Positions 54,198 to 64,000 of a stretch of 64,000 bases of DNA are shown one piece after another. Both the position numbers and the translations under genes were made by a program. The DNA lies in assembly GCF_905171765.1 (NCBI RefSeq), contig NC_053392.1, forward strand, positions 396,642,119 to 396,706,118. The letters are read 5' to 3'. How positions within the stretch are numbered: position 1 is the stretch's first letter; each line of letters starts with the position of its first letter. The notes beneath the pieces are model-generated. The model was not told where the DNA came from, searched no databases, and saw only the letters and a list, made by a program, of their open reading frames with translations. Source of the DNA: Bufo bufo (lineage: Eukaryota; Chordata; Amphibia; Anura; Bufonidae).

Positions 54198-55747
54198 CAG
54201 GGAGTGCAGAATTATTAGGCAAATGAGTATTTTGACCACATCATCCTCTTTATGCATGTTGTCTTACTCCAAGCTGTAGGCTCGAAAGCCTACTACCAAT
54301 TAAGCATATTAGGTGATGTGCATCTCTGTAATGAGAAGGGGTGTGGTCTAATGACATCAACACCCTATATTAGATGTGCATATGTATTAGGCAACTTCCT
54401 TTCCTTTGGCAAAATGGGTCAAAAGAAGGACTTGACAGGCTCAGAAAAGTCAAAAATAGTGAGATATCTTGCAGAGGGATGCAGCACTCTTAAAATTGCA
54501 AAGCTTCTGAAGCGTGATCATCGAACAATCAAGCGTTTCATTCAAAATAGTCAACAGGGTCGCAAGAAGCGTGTGGAAAAACCAAGGCGCAAAATAACTG
54601 CCCATGAACTGAGAAAAGTCAAGCGTGCAGCTGCCAAGATGCCACTTGCCACCAGTTTGGCCATATTTCAGAGCTGGAGTGCCCAAAAGCACAAGGTGTG
54701 CAATACTCAGAGACATGGCCAAGTTAAGAAAGGCTGAAAGACGACCACCACTGAACAAGACACACAAGCTGAAACGTCAAGACTGGGCCAAGAAATATCT
54801 CAAGACTGATTTTTCTAAGGTTTTATGGACTGATGAAATGAGAGTGAGTCTTGATGGGCCAGATGGATGGGCCCGTGGCTGGATTGGTAAAGGGCAGAGA
54901 GCTCCAGTCCGACTCAGACGCCAGCAAGGTGGAGGTGGAGTACTGGTTTGTGCTGGTATCATCAAAGATGAGCTTGTGGGGCCTTTTCGGGTTGAGGATG
55001 GAGTCAAGCTCAACTCCCAGTCCTACTGCCAGTTTCTGGAAGACACCTTCTTCAAGCAGTGGTACAGGAAGAAGTCTGCATCCTTCAAGAAAAACATGAT
55101 TTTCATGCAGGACAATGCTCCATCACACGCGTCCAAGTACTCCACAGCGTGGCTGGCAAGAAAGGGTATAAAAGAAGAAAATCTAATGACATGGCCTCCT
55201 TGTTCACCTGATCTGAACCCCATTGAGAACCTGTGGTCCATCATCAAATGTGAGATTTACAAGGAGGGAAAACAGTACACCTCTCTGAACAGTGTCTGGG
55301 AGGCTGTGGTTGCTGCTGCACGCAATGTTGATGGTGAACAGATCAAAACACTGACAGAATCCATGGATGGCAGGCTTTTGAGTGTCCTTGCAAAGAAAGG
55401 TGGCTATATTGGTCACTGATTTGTTTTTGTTTTGTTTTTGAATGTCAGAAATGTATATTTGTGAATGTTGAGATGTTATATTGGTTTCACTGGTAAAAAT
55501 AAATAATTGAAATTGGTATATATTTGTTTTTTGTTAAGTTGCCTAATAATTATGCACAGTAATAGTCACCTGCACACACAGATATCCCCCTAAAATAGCT
55601 AAAACTAAAAACAAACTAAAAACTACTTCCAAAAATATTCAGCTTTGATATTAATGAGTTTTTTGGGTTCATTGAGAACATGGTTGTTGTTCAATAATAA
55701 AATTAATCCTCAAAAATACAACTTGCCTAATAATTCTGCACTCCCTG
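54198..55747 (+). mobile_element. Tc1-like DD37E (TRT-type) transposon, copy 2
   Basis: 1,550 bp, ends CAGGGAGTGCAGAATTATTA and its exact inverse, with TA at 54196-54197 and 55748-55749. It is nearly identical to copy 1 at 8525-10047 and in opposite orientation. Confidence 0.95.
54414..55419 (+). pseudogene. DD37E transposase, 11-bp deletion
   Basis: It starts MGQKKDLTGSEKSKIV at 54414. The frame breaks near 54673-54676, where copy 1 has 11 more bases (CAACATCACTG, next to a repeated CTG). The other frame then continues GVPKSTRCAILRD ... WAKKYLKTDFSKVLWTDEM (first D), MQDNAPSH (second D), and SPDLNPIENLWS (E, 37 residues later) to a stop at 55417-55419. Everything else is open. Confidence 0.93.
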
Positions 55748-55749
55748 TA

Positions 55750-55915
55750 TAACCGGGGGAGCACTTCCTATGGAATGTGCCACTTTATTTTGTTGGTAAC
55801 ATTCTTTTGCACCTGGTAGTTTCTGTGTCACATGGTCAGTTGTGGGTGCGGCTCACAGCTTTATTCTACCTCACAGTGCATTGGTGATATAACTATGCAG
55901 GCATGTGAGAGTCTG
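55750..55915. repeat. Foldback-family repeat, right part
   Basis: This is the reverse complement of about 53963-54120 (GTGGGTGCGGCTCACAGCTT and complement, AACATTCTTTTGCACCTGGT and complement). The pair flanks DD37E copy 2. Confidence 0.8.
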
Positions 55916-56136
55916 GCAGTAGACATGCGCAGGAGATCTGCGCCCATGTTGGGAAGAAGTGAAGCCCAAATCAGTTCTCATTTCAGTGAAATTATGTTAT
56001 GGTTCTTAAACGGGTTGTTTTTTATACTGTGGGGGGTATGTTGTGGGAAATGGGACTGCACATCTCAGAAGTATGATCATATGCATAGATACAATAAGGC
56101 GCATATAGGAAAAAACACCAAGTATAATTCTAGATT

Positions 56137-58971
56137 ATGACAAAGATAGTAACGTGGAATGTTAAAGGTCTGAAATCACTGCATAAGCGGTTGATGATAC
56201 TGATACACCTCAAGCGCTTGAACACAGATATTGCGCTACTCCAGGAAACTCATCTGTCTAGAGCAGATTTTACTTGCATGTAAAGAATGTGGGTAGGGCT
56301 GGTTTTAGGTTCGCCAGTTTGCGGCTAAGGGTGGGGTGCTACTGTTGATCCATAATAATTTGCACCATAAAGTAATCTCCACCTCTGAAGATTACTACAT
56401 GTACATCTCAGCGTGTCAAACGAAACGTTGAGTATATTTAATGTTTATGGCCCAAATGACAACAATTCAGAATTCTTCAATAACTTGAGGAATAAAATAC
56501 TTCAGGACACGGCCCCTCTTCAGATAATAGCGGGAGATTTGAATACAGTGATGTCACATGACCAGGATAGGCATAGTTCATCGACTAAACTAGTAAAACT
56601 TAGACATAGAGACACCATTTTAAAACAAATAACTTCGGAGGTGGGATTACATGATGCTTGGCGTAGTTTTTACCCAGAAGACAGGGAGTTCACTTATTTC
56701 TCATCAGTGCATGATTCCTGGTCACGCATTGACTATGTTTTAGTCTCTGACATTATTCTCCAAAAAACCTTGGGAGTGGAGATTTCAGACATGGTGATCT
56801 CGGACCACTCCCCAGTGAGCTTAGAAATTGCTGACACTATTCCAAAGGGGACTTACTTTCTGTGGAGATTCCCCTCTGATCTAGCCACAAACGAGACCTT
56901 TTTGGAAATACTGAATCACTGGTGGATAGAGTATTGGGAAACAAACTCCCCCTCCAGCGATTCACAATTGGTATGGAGGGCAGGTAAGGCTGTTATGAGG
57001 GGTAAAATATTGGCTTACACGAAAGGACTTAACATTTTTGAAACTAAAAGAATTAACGGATCTCCTTAGGCAATCATACACTAACTATCTGTCTCACCCC
57101 TCGAATAGTTCCAAATCTAAATGGCAGGCAGCCAAAGCTGAATATGATAGATGGGTCAGGAACAAAGAAGAACTGACTGGAAAAAAGAGGTAAGCGAAGC
57201 TCTTCAAGTATGGGAATAAATCGGGGAGGCTTCTAGCCTCTTTGGCAAAAGGGATGAGATATCCCACACAGATATCTGCCTTGAAAAATTCACAGGGCAC
57301 TTTGGTTCATCGGCCATCAGTAATAGTGAATGTCCTGAAAGAATATTATGTTAATCTTTATTCACATTCAAACGATGTACCCACTTGAGGAAAAGAGTGG
57401 TTAAAATCCCTTTCCATGCCCCAGATTTTACAGGCTGATTTGTCAATATTGAATCAACCCATCACAGAAGAAGAGGTCCAGAAAGTTATAAGCCAATCAA
57501 AAAATGGCAAAGCGCCAGGCCCTGATGGGTTCACGAACGAATTTTATAAATTGTTGGCACCAAGATTGTCTAAAATCCTTGCATCCCTATATAACCAGAT
57601 ATTACAGGGCCAAAATTTGCTGTCGGATATGAACATGGCATATATTAAAGTGCTGCCTAAAGAAGGCAGAGATGGCAATATGCCATCTTCATATCGTCCA
57701 ATATCCCTCATAGACAATGACCTCAAATTTTGGTCAAAGATATTGGCAGATAGGTTAGCTCCCTTTATGCCCAAACTTATAACGACTCTTCAAGTAGGAT
57801 TTATTCAAAATAGGTCAGCTGTATATAACATTCGGAAGGTGTTGGCAGTACTTGATGTGATCAAAATGAATCCACATGTTCATCCATCTCCAGCTCTATT
57901 GACTATAGATGCGGAAAAGGCTTTTGATAATGTGAGCTGGAGATGGCTGAACGAAGTACTCGACACTATGGGCTTTACGGGTCCATTTAGGTCCATATAT
58001 TTCAGCATTGTATTGTTCCCCCCTGGCGAGGATTTCCATTCCGGGTTTCTTGTCAAGGCCTTTTTACTTACAAAAAGGCACTAGGCAGGGGTGCCCATTA
58101 TCTCCTTTGCTGTTTAATTTGGCATTGGAGCCGCTGTCTAGGGTGATATCCAATAATGATCAGATTAAAGGCATAGCTGTGGGTCAGAAAATACTTAAAC
58201 ATGCCCTATTTGCCGACGACTTATTGATGTTTCTGGCACAACCGCAAGCAGATATACCAATCTTGTTTGATCTCCTCAATCAATTTGGTCATATGTCAGG
58301 CTTTAAGGTAAATATGTCCAAGTGTGAGTTATTGGATCTATCACCACCTCTATCACCAGAATGTGAATGTGAAGTTGTTACAAAATCTCCCAGTCACAAT
58401 AGCAACTCATTTTATTAAATATTTGGGTATTAAAATAGGGAAAAGACCGGAATTATTATATGCCTTAAATTACCCTCCTTTATTTAAAAAGATCATTTCG
58501 GAACTAAAATCCTGGGTGACGTTACCTATCTCTTTTTTAGGTCGCTGCCATCTATTAAAGATGATGAGTTTCAGCAAACTTTTATATCCCATGCAAACAC
58601 TGCCACTCCTCATAAAGCACACAGATATTCAAGCTCTGTTAAAAGCCTTCCAATCTTTTATTTGGCAGTCCCAGAGGAGTAGAATATCTTTACGCACACT
58701 CGCTAGACATAAAACAAGAGGAGGGGTGAGCTTTCCGGATATCAGAAAATACAACTTGGCCAGCTTGATGAGACATAGTTTAGATTGGATGAATGACACA
58801 TCCCAGAATTCGGTGTCATATATAGAATCAGAAATGGCTAAACCCTGGAATCTAAACACTTTATTACACACAAAATATGCGATGCTACGTACTCAGATAA
58901 AGCACAGTGTCTTGCTACGCGACACGATAGCAGCCTGGAAGGCGGTTAGAAAGCTATTTAATTTACCGTTC
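56137..58971 (+). pseudogene. L1/Tx1-type ORF2, first part (broken)
   Basis: It starts at the ATG at 56137 (MTKIVTWNVKGLKSLHK; LLQETHLS). The APE endonuclease continues in other frames: VYGPNDNNSEFF, AGDLNTVM, SRIDYVLVS and ISDHSPV (56413-57069). The RT has KNGKAPGPDGFTNEFYK, SYRPISLIDNDLKFWSKILA and LTIDAEKAFDNVSW (57416-58084). It continues in 58008-58418 with GTRQGCPLSPLLFNLALEPL and ALFADDLLMFL (catalytic ADD), then 58324-58971 with FIKYLGIKIGK. Frame changes lie near 56280, 57070, 58020 and 58400. This layout is that of L1-group LINEs, not CR1. Confidence 0.87.
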
Positions 58972-59007
58972 TTAACCCCTTAAGGACTCAGCCCCATTTC
59001 ACCTTAA

Positions 59008-59606
59008 GGCTGGGTTCACACGGGCGTTGCGGGAAAATGTGCGGGTGCATTGCGGGAACACCCGCGATTTTTCGGCGCGAGCGCAAAACATTGTGATGTG
59101 TATTGCTCTCGCGTGAGAAAAAAAGCGCATGTTTGGTACCCACCACAGGTCCTGTTCAGCAAAGGAGACAGAAGGAGATGCCGGGCTACGCGATCAAGTG
59201 GATTAAGGTGAGTTACATTTTTTTTTTTTAACCCCTCCAGCGCTAGTTTACTATGCATTCTGTATTCAGAATGCTATTATTTTCCCTTATAACCATGTTA
59301 TAAGGGAAAATAATAATGATCGGGTCTCCTAGCAAACGTGCGTGAAAATCGCACCGCATCCGCACTTTCTTGCGGATGCTTGCGATTTTCACGCAACCCC
59401 ATTCACTTCTATGGGGCCTGCGTTGCGTGAAAAACGCAGAATATAGAGCATGCTGCGATTTTCACGCAACGCACAAGTGATGCGTGAAAATCACCGATCA
59501 TCTGAATAGCCCCATTGAAATTAATGGGTCGGGATTCAGTGCGGGTGCAATACGTTCACCTACCGCATTGCACCCGCGCGGAAATCTCGCTCGTGGGAAC
59601 GCAGCC
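59008..59606. mobile_element. PIF/Harbinger-type MITE
   Basis: 599 bp, with ends GGCTGGGTTCACACGGGCG and (inverted) GGCTGCGTTCCCACGAGCG, and TAA at 59005-59007 and 59607-59609. Internally it has many GCGATTTTCACGCAA palindromes. It is related to 45842-46261. Confidence 0.85.
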
Positions 59607-59939
59607 TAAGGATTTGGCCATTTTTTGCAAATCTGACCAGTGTCACTTTAAGTCTTGATAACTTTAAAATGCTTTGACTTATCCAGGCCATTCTGAGATA
59701 GTTTTTTCATCACATATTACTTTACATTCCCCATATGTCTACTTCATGTTTGGATCATTTTGGGAATTATATTTTATTTTTTGAGGATGTTACAAGGCTT
59801 AGAAGTTTAGAAGCAAATCTTGAAATTCTTCAGAAATTTTCAAAAACCCAATTTTTAGGGACCAGTTCAGGTCTGAAGTCACTTTGCGAGGCTTACATAA
59901 TAGAATCCACCCAAAAATGACCACATTCTAGAAACAACA

Positions 59940-60720
59940 CCCCTCAAGGTATTCAAAACTGATTTTACAGTTTTAGGTGTTCCATAAGAATTAATGGAAA
60001 ATAGAGATACAATTTCAAAATTTCACTTTTTTGGCAGATTTTCCATTTTAATAATTTTTTTACAGTTACAAAGCAAGGGTTAACAACCAAACCAAACTCA
60101 ATATTTATGGCCCTGATTCTGTAGTTTACAGAAACACCCCATATGTGGTCGTAAACCGCTGTACGGGCACACGGCAGGGCGCAGAAGGAAAGGAATGCCA
60201 TACGGTTTTTGGAAGGCAGGTTTTGCTGGACTGGTTTTTTTGACACCATGTCCCATTTGAAGCCCCCCTGATGCACCCCTAGAGTAGAAACTCCATAAAA
60301 GTGACCCCATCTAAGAAACTACACCCCTCAAGGTATTCAAAACAGATTTTACAAACATCGTTAACCCTTTAGGTGTTCCACAAGAATTAATGGAAAATAG
60401 AGATACAATTTCAAAATTTCACTTTTTTGGCAGATTTTCCATTTTAATAATTTTTTCCCAGTTACAAAGCAAGGGTTAACAGCCAAACCAAACTCAATAT
60501 TTATGGCCCTGATTCTGTAATTTACAGAAACACCCCATATGTGGTCGTAAACCACTGTACGGGCACACGGCAGGGCACAGAAGGAAAGGAATGCCATACG
60601 GTTTTTGGAAGGCAGATTTTGCTGGACTGTTTTTTTTTCACACCATGTCCCATTAGAAGCCCCCCTGATGCACCCCTAGAGTAGAAACTCCAAAAAAGTG
60701 ACCCCATTTTAGAAACTACG
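59940..60720. repeat. Two direct copies of a ~396-bp unit
   Basis: GGAAAATAGAGATACAATTT at 59996 recurs at 60392, and the surrounding 350 bases match with few changes (CACCCCATATGTGGTCGTAA, TGATGCACCCCTAGAGTAG). No coding content. Confidence 0.9.
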
Positions 60721-61560
60721 GGATAGGGTGGCAGTTTTGTTGGTACTAATTTAGGGTACATATGATTTTTCGTTGCTCTATATTACACTTTTTGTGAGGC
60801 AAGCTAACAAGAAATAGCTGTTTTGGCACCGTTTTTATTTTTTGTTATTTACAAAATTCATCTAACAGGTTAGATCATGTGATATTTTTATAGACCGTGT
60901 TGTCACGGATGCGACGATACCTAATATGTATACTATTTTTATTTATGTAACTTTTACACAATGATTTCTTTTTTTAAACAAAAAAAATCACTATTTTGGG
61001 GTGCATATGACTTTTTGATCGCTTGCTTTTTGTGATGTAAGGTGACAATAAATTGTTTATTTAGCACAGTTTTTATTTTTTATTTTTTACGGTGTTTATC
61101 TGAGGGGTTAGGTCATGTGATATTTTTATAGAGCCGGTTGATACGGACGCAGCGATACCTAATATGTATACTTTTTTTTATTTATGTAAGTTTTACACAA
61201 TAATATCATTTTTGAAACAAATAAAATGATGTTTTAGTGTCTCCATATTCTGATCCATAGTTTTTATTTTTTTTTGGGCGATTGTCTCAGGTAGGGGCTC
61301 ATTTTTTGCAGGATGAGGTGACGGTTAGATTGGTACTATTTTGGTGGGCAAACGCCTTTTTGATCGCTTGCTGTTGTACTTTTTGTGATGTAAGGTGACA
61401 AAAAATGGTTTATTTAGCACAGTTTTTATTTTTTATTTTTTACGGTGTTCATCTGAGGGGTTAGGTCATGTGATATATGTTTATAAAGCCGGTCGATACG
61501 GACGCGGCGATACCTAATATGTATACTTTTTTTCCCCTATTTTTTACCAATTTTTTTTTT
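60721..61560. repeat. Three tandem ~200-bp units
   Basis: Each unit contains TTTTTGATCGCTTGCT, GTGATGTAAGGTGACAA, GTTTATTTAGCACAGTTTTT, GGGGTTAGGTCATGTGATAT and CGGACGC...GATACCTAATATGTATAC. Copies lie at about 60760-60950, 60995-61190 and 61350-61535. The fragment at 50641-51885 has two. Confidence 0.85.
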
Positions 61561-61704
61561 AACTTTATTTTGGGGAAAATTACGTTTTTTGTTTATTTTT
61601 ACTTGAAACTTTTTTGGGGGAAAACTTTATTTTTTCAACTTTTTGTTTACTTTATTTTTTGTCCCACTTTGGGACTTCAACTTTTGGGGGTCTAATCCCT
61701 TTTA

Positions 61705-61985
61705 CAATGCATTCCAATACTTCTGTATTGGAATGCATTGGCTGTATGAGTAATACTGTGTGTATTACTCATACAGCTTCTGGCCTGTGAGATCCAGGGG
61801 GCTGGATCTCACAGGCTCGTCACCGGAAGGCAGCGCGATGCCTTCCTTAGACATCGCGCTGCCTTCCATGCCATCGGGTCCCCCCAACAGCCGCATGGGG
61901 ACCCGATGGCACCGCCGCCCGCAACCACCGGATAAGGTAAAAGCCCCAAACCGCAGATCTGAATTGACCTGCGGTTTGCGGCGAT
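61705..61985. repeat. Run of hairpins in TTAA family C, copy 2
   Basis: The same ordered set of hairpins as at 51465-51785, with small changes. The last stem reads CCGCAGATCTGAATTGACCT near 61950. Confidence 0.9.
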
Positions 61986-62184
61986 GGCCGACACGGGGGG
62001 TCATGGGACCCCCCCGGCGTTGTGACAGGATGCCCGCTGAATGATTTCAGCGGACATCCTGTTGCGATTAACCCCCGCCGCGCCGCAATCGCGATTTAAA
62101 CTTAGGATGTACCAGTACGCCCTGAGTCCTTAAGGACTCGGGAAACAGGGTGTACCGGTACGCCCTAAGTCCTTAAGGGGTTAA

Positions 62185-63470
62185 TATCTAAAAAGATGAG
62201 ATTATGGAGTCATCCAGAATTTAGGGCAAATAACTGTCGGCAAATAAACAGTTCCTACAGTGGATGAGTGCGGGCATACTGGAGGTCCGTCATCTATGGA
62301 ATCACAATGAGCGCAGGTTTTATACTTTTCAGGAGCTGCAAAATTTGTACCACATACCCAAGAACCACTTTTTAACATATCACCAGATAATGTAGTTTTT
62401 AAGGCACAGGGTTGTTGATTTGTCTAGGAAATTTACTAGCAATCCTTTTGATACCTTTCGACAATATATAATGTAATGAGAGAAACTGAATCCAAGCAGG
62501 GTGATGCTTCGCTATTCAAAACATGGCTTAAAGATTTTCCTAATCTGACTCTTCCAGATCAACTATTAGAGGGGTGGACTCTGATTAGGAAAATAGTATG
62601 TAGTGAGATATGGAGAGAGTCGTATTTTAAAATAATGCATAGAGCTATATATGGCTTTTATTTATCTAGAAATCCTGTCAAACTCATAGCGGACAGAATA
62701 ACACACAGTCCAAAGTGTAATTTATCCAACACAAATTTCACTCATGGTTTGTGGTCATGTGCAAAGTTTCAGTCTTTTTGGCAGTCTTTTATATCCATGA
62801 TCAATACCAAATTTCACGCACAGATACAAATGGATCCAGAGCTTTTATTATTCCATGTAGGAGGGGAAAATAACCGTCCCAAGGTCAAGGATGCAATTCA
62901 TGTGATGTTACTGGCTGCCAAATGGGGTCTTCTAAAACACTGGCTTAAACCGGATACGCCAGTTATGAAAGAAGTCATTCAACATTCGGTAAATTGTTTG
63001 ACTTTGGAGCGTATAGAGGCTGAAGGGTGTAGATCCAAAAAACAGCTCCTTTTTTCAGAAAATGGAGACCATTTATGAATGCATTCTTTACTAATCAGGA
63101 GATAGTAGAAACAATCTCCCCGTTTGCTTATACAGAATGGTTTGCCAAATTGGGGCTTTCAGACCCATGGTACCAATTGTTTCTGAAACAGACAACAACA
63201 AAAGCTAGAAAACGAATGTCTTGAAAAGGCTCATTTCATTTCTCAGGGCGTTTTTAGATGTAAGTCATAATTCTTGGGAGGATGTGTCATATTAAATCCA
63301 TGATGCCAAATGAATAAAGAGCCATGACTCTGAGAAGATGCAGGGTTGGGTTGGGGAGGGGGAAAGGTGCCATATGTTTATTGTTTGTAAAGATTTCACA
63401 TATTTCTGTCAAAAGATGATATGACTGATGTGTGGAAAATTCTAAATAAAAACATGTTTTAAAAAAATAT
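62185..63470 (+). pseudogene. L1/Tx1-type ORF2 C-terminus and 3' UTR
   Basis: Resumes after the TTAA element. The longest open part is 62476-63078 (RETESKQGDASLFKTWLKDF, FTHGLWSCAKFQSFWQSF), typical of the C-terminal region of L1-type ORF2. Frame changes surround it. The ORF ends near 63070-63220, followed by about 250 bases of 3' UTR with AATAAAA at about 63445. Confidence 0.82.
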
Positions 63471-64000
63471 ATAAACTTTTTCAGTAGCATCAACTGATTC
63501 ACAAAATTTTTCTACTCCATAAACATTGAACTATTCCTAGAAAACCACTTTTGCACTATTAAGAATCTTGCTGTAGATAAATGTAGCACTAAATCAATAC
63601 CCGGAAAGGTAGGCAACTAATCTCTCTCCCCTAGGTCATCAAAATTGGATTCATAGGGATAGATCTACCAGTAATTATAATTATATGGTCCCCTATCCAA
63701 GTCCAGCATCTACTGTAAAAAAAACTTTTGGACAGGAGATGTCTGTTTGACAGAAAAAAAAATGTAAAAAAAAGGACAAGAGAAGGTGGTATGGTAAAAA
63801 GTGAGCACACCTTGCATATACTGTAATACAATATAATCGTATATTAAATCACAAAAAAACAAACCATGTACAAAGACAAAGACAAACAGTTAAAAACAAA
63901 CTGACACACAGAAGGGCTGCCATGTAAGGCATTCATCCACACACCATCCTCCGAGTCAAAGAATAATGACACCTCCAGGTAACCACAGTACAATACCATA
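63471..64000. other. Unassigned sequence
   Basis: No gene, RNA or terminal repeat is recognised up to the window end. Confidence 0.4.

Larger units (their letters stand above)
58976..62180. mobile_element. TTAA element family C, complete
   Basis: 3,205 bp between TTAA at 58972-58975 and 62181-62184. The ends CCCCTTAAGGACTCAGCCC and (inverted) CCCCTTAAGGACTTAGGGC match. It contains a Harbinger MITE (59008-59606), two direct copies of a ~396-bp unit, three ~200-bp internal repeats and a hairpin run at its right end. No transposase is present. piggyBac- or Kolobok-type mobilisation fits the TTAA target. Confidence 0.88.
55916..63470 (+). mobile_element. L1/Tx1-type LINE split by a TTAA element
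   Basis: ORF2 sequence runs 56137-58971 and resumes at 62185. The 3' UTR contains AAATAAAAAC near 63445 and an A-rich tail ending about 63470. A short region precedes ORF2 and may be part of ORF1 or a linker. The 5' boundary is not defined. The 3.2-kb gap is exactly the TTAA element. Confidence 0.85.

Overview
This window looks like intergenic DNA from a vertebrate with a large, transposon-rich genome, most likely an anuran amphibian. That assignment is inference. It rests on the mix of families: TTAA-target-site DNA transposons carrying inverted repeats, several hAT and PIF/Harbinger non-autonomous elements, Tc1-like elements, Penelope-like elements (PLEs), CR1-type and L1/Tx1-type LINEs, and a chromodomain Ty3/gypsy element of Tf1/sushi type. 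I found no convincing host protein-coding gene. Almost every long reading frame is a transposon gene, intact or broken.

Layout. 1-3126: an LTR-like end with a tRNA-Arg-type primer site read on the minus strand, a coiled-coil reading frame, a minisatellite and AT-rich microsatellites. 3127-7033: a minus-strand PLE whose 5' side abuts an inverted second copy of its own 3' kilobase. 7277-8496: a Tc1-like DD36E element one base away from an open frame. 8525-10047: a Tc1-like DD37E element. 10060-16860: a hAT element with a broken transposase between two tandem arrays, one of them interrupted by a solo LTR. 17204-22462: a complete chromodomain gypsy element with LTRs identical by eye, a GGGAAAC gag-pol frameshift site, a self-priming-type primer site and one amber stop. 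23071-30020: a TTAA element containing a second TTAA element, which itself contains a Harbinger-type MITE and a CR1 LINE with an open 948-codon ORF2. 30708-35777: a Charlie-like hAT MITE, a CR1 fragment broken by a truncated Tc1, a 589-bp foldback element and a foldback-type Tc1. 35780-38900: mostly unassigned, with relics. 38950-42650: a second, different PLE. 43506-46790: small DNA elements and a solo LTR. 47226-53250: a 6-kb hAT with a perfect 8-bp target duplication and the same array-transposase-array plan as the first. 53469-55910: a tRNA-like unit and a foldback repeat split by a second DD37E element. 55910-63470: an L1/Tx1-like LINE split by a 3.2-kb TTAA element, which holds a Harbinger MITE.

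The parts do not form a pathway. They are layers of insertion that can be ordered in time from nesting and target-site duplications. The features most worth checking are the gypsy element's translational and priming signals, the paired subterminal arrays shared by two hAT elements, the runs of consecutive hairpins at the ends of two TTAA families, the conserved hammerhead-like motif in both PLEs, and two nearly identical DD37E copies that are each broken by a different microhomology deletion.
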